Shown: in pieces, positions 61,987-64,000 of the stretch
How the letters are laid out: every line of letters starts with the position of its first letter
Numbering within the stretch: position 1 is the stretch's first letter
Assembly: GCF_002252045.1 (NCBI RefSeq)
Contig: NZ_NEFF01000003.1
Coordinates: forward strand, 62,001 to 126,000
DNA length: 64,000 nucleotides
Direction: 5' to 3'
DNA from: Ignatzschineria sp. F8392
GTDB taxonomy: Bacteria; Pseudomonadota; Gammaproteobacteria; Cardiobacteriales; Wohlfahrtiimonadaceae
Notes under the pieces: model-generated
The model's input: only the letters and a program-made list of their open reading frames with translations
The model's database searches: none
Told to the model about the DNA's origin: nothing
Program-made: the position numbers and the translations under genes

Positions 61987-63580
61987 AGATATCGTAAAAC
62001 TATTAGACTGCTTACCTCAAGGTAAAAAACACTCTTATTTTGATAGAACCTACATTACAGGCTTAACAAATTTTTTTGATGCTCATGATGAAGTAAATGA
62101 TATAAATTTAGATTATATTCTTGCATATAGCTTTAATGAACTATTAGATAAGGAAGTTTTTCTTAATGATATAAAACTTTTTTATAATCAGCATATACTC
62201 AACATAATGAATTGCGATGAGAATGAAATTCTTGAGCTATCATCAGAACAAATGCAAAAAAGAATAAAATCTGCATTCAATATTATAGAACCCCATGATC
62301 AAGAAGCTGAAACTAAACGTTCAAAAAATGTAAGTATTTCCACCAATTGTGAATATAAACTTCACCCATTCCAAGAAAGAATGAGAAAAAGGGTTGTCAA
62401 TTTAATTTTTAATAATCAAAAAAGATTTCTAATTCATATGCCAACTGGATCTGGTAAAACCAGAACAGCTACAGAAATTATTTTAGACTTTATTAGGCTT
62501 TCTGCGGCAAAAGCTCTTCTCAACGAAAACTATAAAATTTTATGGATAGCACAATCTAATGAGTTATGTGAGCAAGCTTATGAAACGTTTAAGTATATTT
62601 ATGATAAAAAAGGTACTGAAGACATACAGATTCAACACTTTTATGGAAATAATAACTTAACTGATGATATAGAGAATCACCCGGCCATTATCTTTTGTGG
62701 AATTCAAAAACTATTAAAAAACTACTCTAAAGATAGCGTGTGGCAAAGAATTAGGAATAATAATTACTTAGTCATTGTTGATGAAGCTCACCGATCTGTT
62801 GCTTCACAATGGAAAAAAGCTTTAGATTTTTTTGTAGATAATTCTTCTACCTATCTATTAGGCCTCACGGCCACTCCTGGATCAGGAAGTATAGATGATC
62901 AAACATCTGGCTATACACTAGCTAATTACTTTGATAACAATAAATTAACTATAACAGATGAGCTATATAAAGATATCGAAAAACCGATTCATTATCTAAT
63001 ATCGCAAGGATTTTTGGCTAAAATAAAAAGAAAAGAAATTGAGTCTGAATATATAAATTCTAACCTCTCAATTAAATCAGTATCACAAGGATCTTTTGAC
63101 TTTTCTAAAGAAACACTAAAAGAATTATCTATTAATCCTAGAAGGAATAAATTCATTTTAGATATAATAACTGATAATTTAAAAAAAGATGGAAATAATA
63201 AAATACTCGTCTTTAGCTGTGGCATTGAACACAATAAAATCTTGCAATCGTTATTAAGTTTTTATGGCATAAAAAGCGATTATATCGATGCAAAAACAAA
63301 AAATAGAGATTTAATTATTGATGAGTTTAAACACGGTGATTTAAGCGTATTATTAAATTTTGGTGTATTGACGACAGGCTTTGATGCACCTAAAACAAAC
63401 ATTTGCATAATAGCTCGCCCAATTAACTCAATAGTAATGTATTCTCAGATGGTTGGAAGAATTCTGAGAGGCCCTAAAAATGGCGGAAATACTGAAAATA
63501 TCTTATATACAATAAAAGATAACTTCAATCATGGCGATTATGATGCAATGTTTAATTCTTTTAATGATTTTTATAATTAG
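61979..63580 (+). CDS. SF2 DEAD/DEAH-box helicase, defence type
   Basis: A 533-residue superfamily 2 helicase. An unrecognised N-terminal domain occupies residues 1-130. Then Walker A HMPTGSGKTRTATEI (about 157-171), LWIAQSNELCEQA (Ia), IVDEAHRS (DEAH), GLTATPG (III), the second RecA domain with VFSCGIEHNKILQ, VLTTGFDAPK (V) and QMVGRILRGPKNGG (VI). The arrangement is like restriction-type translocases rather than RNA helicases. It is translationally coupled to the winged-helix gene and is followed after 12 bp by a GHKL ATPase. AT-rich and lacking GCCGGC, unlike the core. Confidence 0.85.
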   Translation: MNKDIVKLLDCLPQGKKHSYFDRTYITGLTNFFDAHDEVNDINLDYILAYSFNELLDKEVFLNDIKLFYNQHILNIMNCDENEILELSSEQMQKRIKSAFNIIEPHDQEAETKRSKNVSISTNCEYKLHPFQERMRKRVVNLIFNNQKRFLIHMPTGSGKTRTATEIILDFIRLSAAKALLNENYKILWIAQSNELCEQAYETFKYIYDKKGTEDIQIQHFYGNNNLTDDIENHPAIIFCGIQKLLKNYSKDSVWQRIRNNNYLVIVDEAHRSVASQWKKALDFFVDNSSTYLLGLTATPGSGSIDDQTSGYTLANYFDNNKLTITDELYKDIEKPIHYLISQGFLAKIKRKEIESEYINSNLSIKSVSQGSFDFSKETLKELSINPRRNKFILDIITDNLKKDGNNKILVFSCGIEHNKILQSLLSFYGIKSDYIDAKTKNRDLIIDEFKHGDLSVLLNFGVLTTGFDAPKTNICIIARPINSIVMYSQMVGRILRGPKNGGNTENILYTIKDNFNHGDYDAMFNSFNDFYN

Positions 63581-63592
63581 GTAACAAGCTAT

Positions 63593-64000
63593 ATGACAAC
63601 TAATAGACGCCCATTAATGGGTACTAGTAATATTTTACAACTACAAGATAATGGTTATAAAAGTACTGTTTCAGCTATTTCTGAAATTATTGATAATTCC
63701 ATTCAAGCTAATGCAAAAAATATAGATGTAATATTAATAAGAAATAATACTAAAACATCATCTGAAGTTATAGAAGAAATTCTTATTCTGGATGATGGCG
63801 AAGGCATGGATCAAGATGTTTTCGATAAAGCTCTTCAAATGAGTAGTGGCACACGAAAAAATGCTAAATCAGGCTTAGGAAAATATGGACAAGGTCTACC
63901 AAATGCATCAATTTCACAGACAAAACGAGTAGAGGTCTATACCAAAGCAAAAAACTCCCCCCTTCTTTTTAATTATATAGATTTACAAGAAATCTATGAA
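63593..64000 (+). CDS. GHKL/Hsp90-like ATPase, N-terminal part
   Basis: The first 136 residues of a GHKL (Bergerat-fold) ATPase; it runs off the right edge. N box: VSAISEIIDNSIQANAKNID, with the Mg-binding Asn. G1: LILDDGEGMDQDVF. G2: SGLGKYGQGLPNASISQTKR. This is the MORC/MutL/Hsp90-like ATP-binding domain. Stand-alone GHKL proteins next to SF2 helicases and nucleases occur in several prokaryotic conflict systems. The ATG at 63593-63595 lies 12 bp after the helicase stop. C-terminal domains, which would name the system, are not in the window. Confidence 0.85.
   Translation, partial: MTTNRRPLMGTSNILQLQDNGYKSTVSAISEIIDNSIQANAKNIDVILIRNNTKTSSEVIEEILILDDGEGMDQDVFDKALQMSSGTRKNAKSGLGKYGQGLPNASISQTKRVEVYTKAKNSPLLFNYIDLQEIYE

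Overview
The window reads as a piece of a moderately AT-rich gammaproteobacterial chromosome. Supporting genes are zipA next to ligA, a RelA with a degenerate hydrolase domain, a gamma-type ParC, a two-domain L25 (rplY), YbfF, DbpA, UbiX and Hsp33. I suspect a Cardiobacteriales-like organism (Ignatzschineria or Wohlfahrtiimonas type), but that is inference from general gene character, not from a marker search.

Layout. 1-3.95 kb: the start of an MFS symporter, a low-complexity intergenic region with a 9-bp minisatellite, a DASS-family anion transporter, ung and crcB. 3.97-4.52 kb: three tandem copies of a 187-bp palindrome-rich repeat. 4.7-9.4 kb: ychF, pth, rplY and parC on the minus strand. 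10-20.3 kb: a Pcm-like methyltransferase, glyA, a YdcF/SanA-type protein, a 1807-residue secreted Sel1-repeat protein and dbpA. 21.3-26.2 kb: a methionine/sulfur cluster (metN, metI, a DszC-like acyl-CoA-dehydrogenase-fold flavoprotein, metQ). 26.4-43.5 kb: mostly housekeeping (relA, a DsrE-like gene, trmO, ligA, zipA, an RDD membrane protein, ubiX, modD, hslO, a TerC/CBS protein, mutS, ybfF).

43.6-48.5 kb is a markedly AT-rich island ending at a tRNA-Leu(CAA) gene. It holds a broken ThsB-like TIR gene, a TIR protein, a stand-alone STALD (SLOG) protein, a second ThsB-like TIR protein and, on the opposite strand, another TIR protein coupled to a small membrane protein. I see no SIR2-type ThsA. 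This is the best candidate for an undescribed, Thoeris-related nucleotide-signalling defence locus. 48.7-50.9 kb is a second accessory patch: a Panacea antitoxin with an unrecognised partner, fragments of duplicated genes, a HicB with no visible HicA, and a small lipoprotein.

51-59.3 kb returns to chromosomal character: a PadR regulator with an Arg/Gly/His-rich N-terminus and a palindromic operator, RidA, a second array of the same intergenic repeat family, and an MBOAT plus two SGNH-hydrolase genes that look like a cell-wall O-acetylation cluster. 59.3-64 kb is again accessory and AT-rich towards the end: a HEPN-type protein with an RNQVFH motif, a PLD-family nuclease, and an operon of winged-helix protein, SF2 helicase and GHKL ATPase that runs off the window.

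Two genome-scale patterns stand out. The palindrome GCCGGC is strongly over-represented in the core regions and missing from both AT-rich islands. Many intergenic regions carry short direct repeats of 9-12 bp. Starts were moved from the longest open frame wherever a ribosome binding site or family length argued for it; these choices are noted per gene. No database search was possible, so family names rest on motif recognition.
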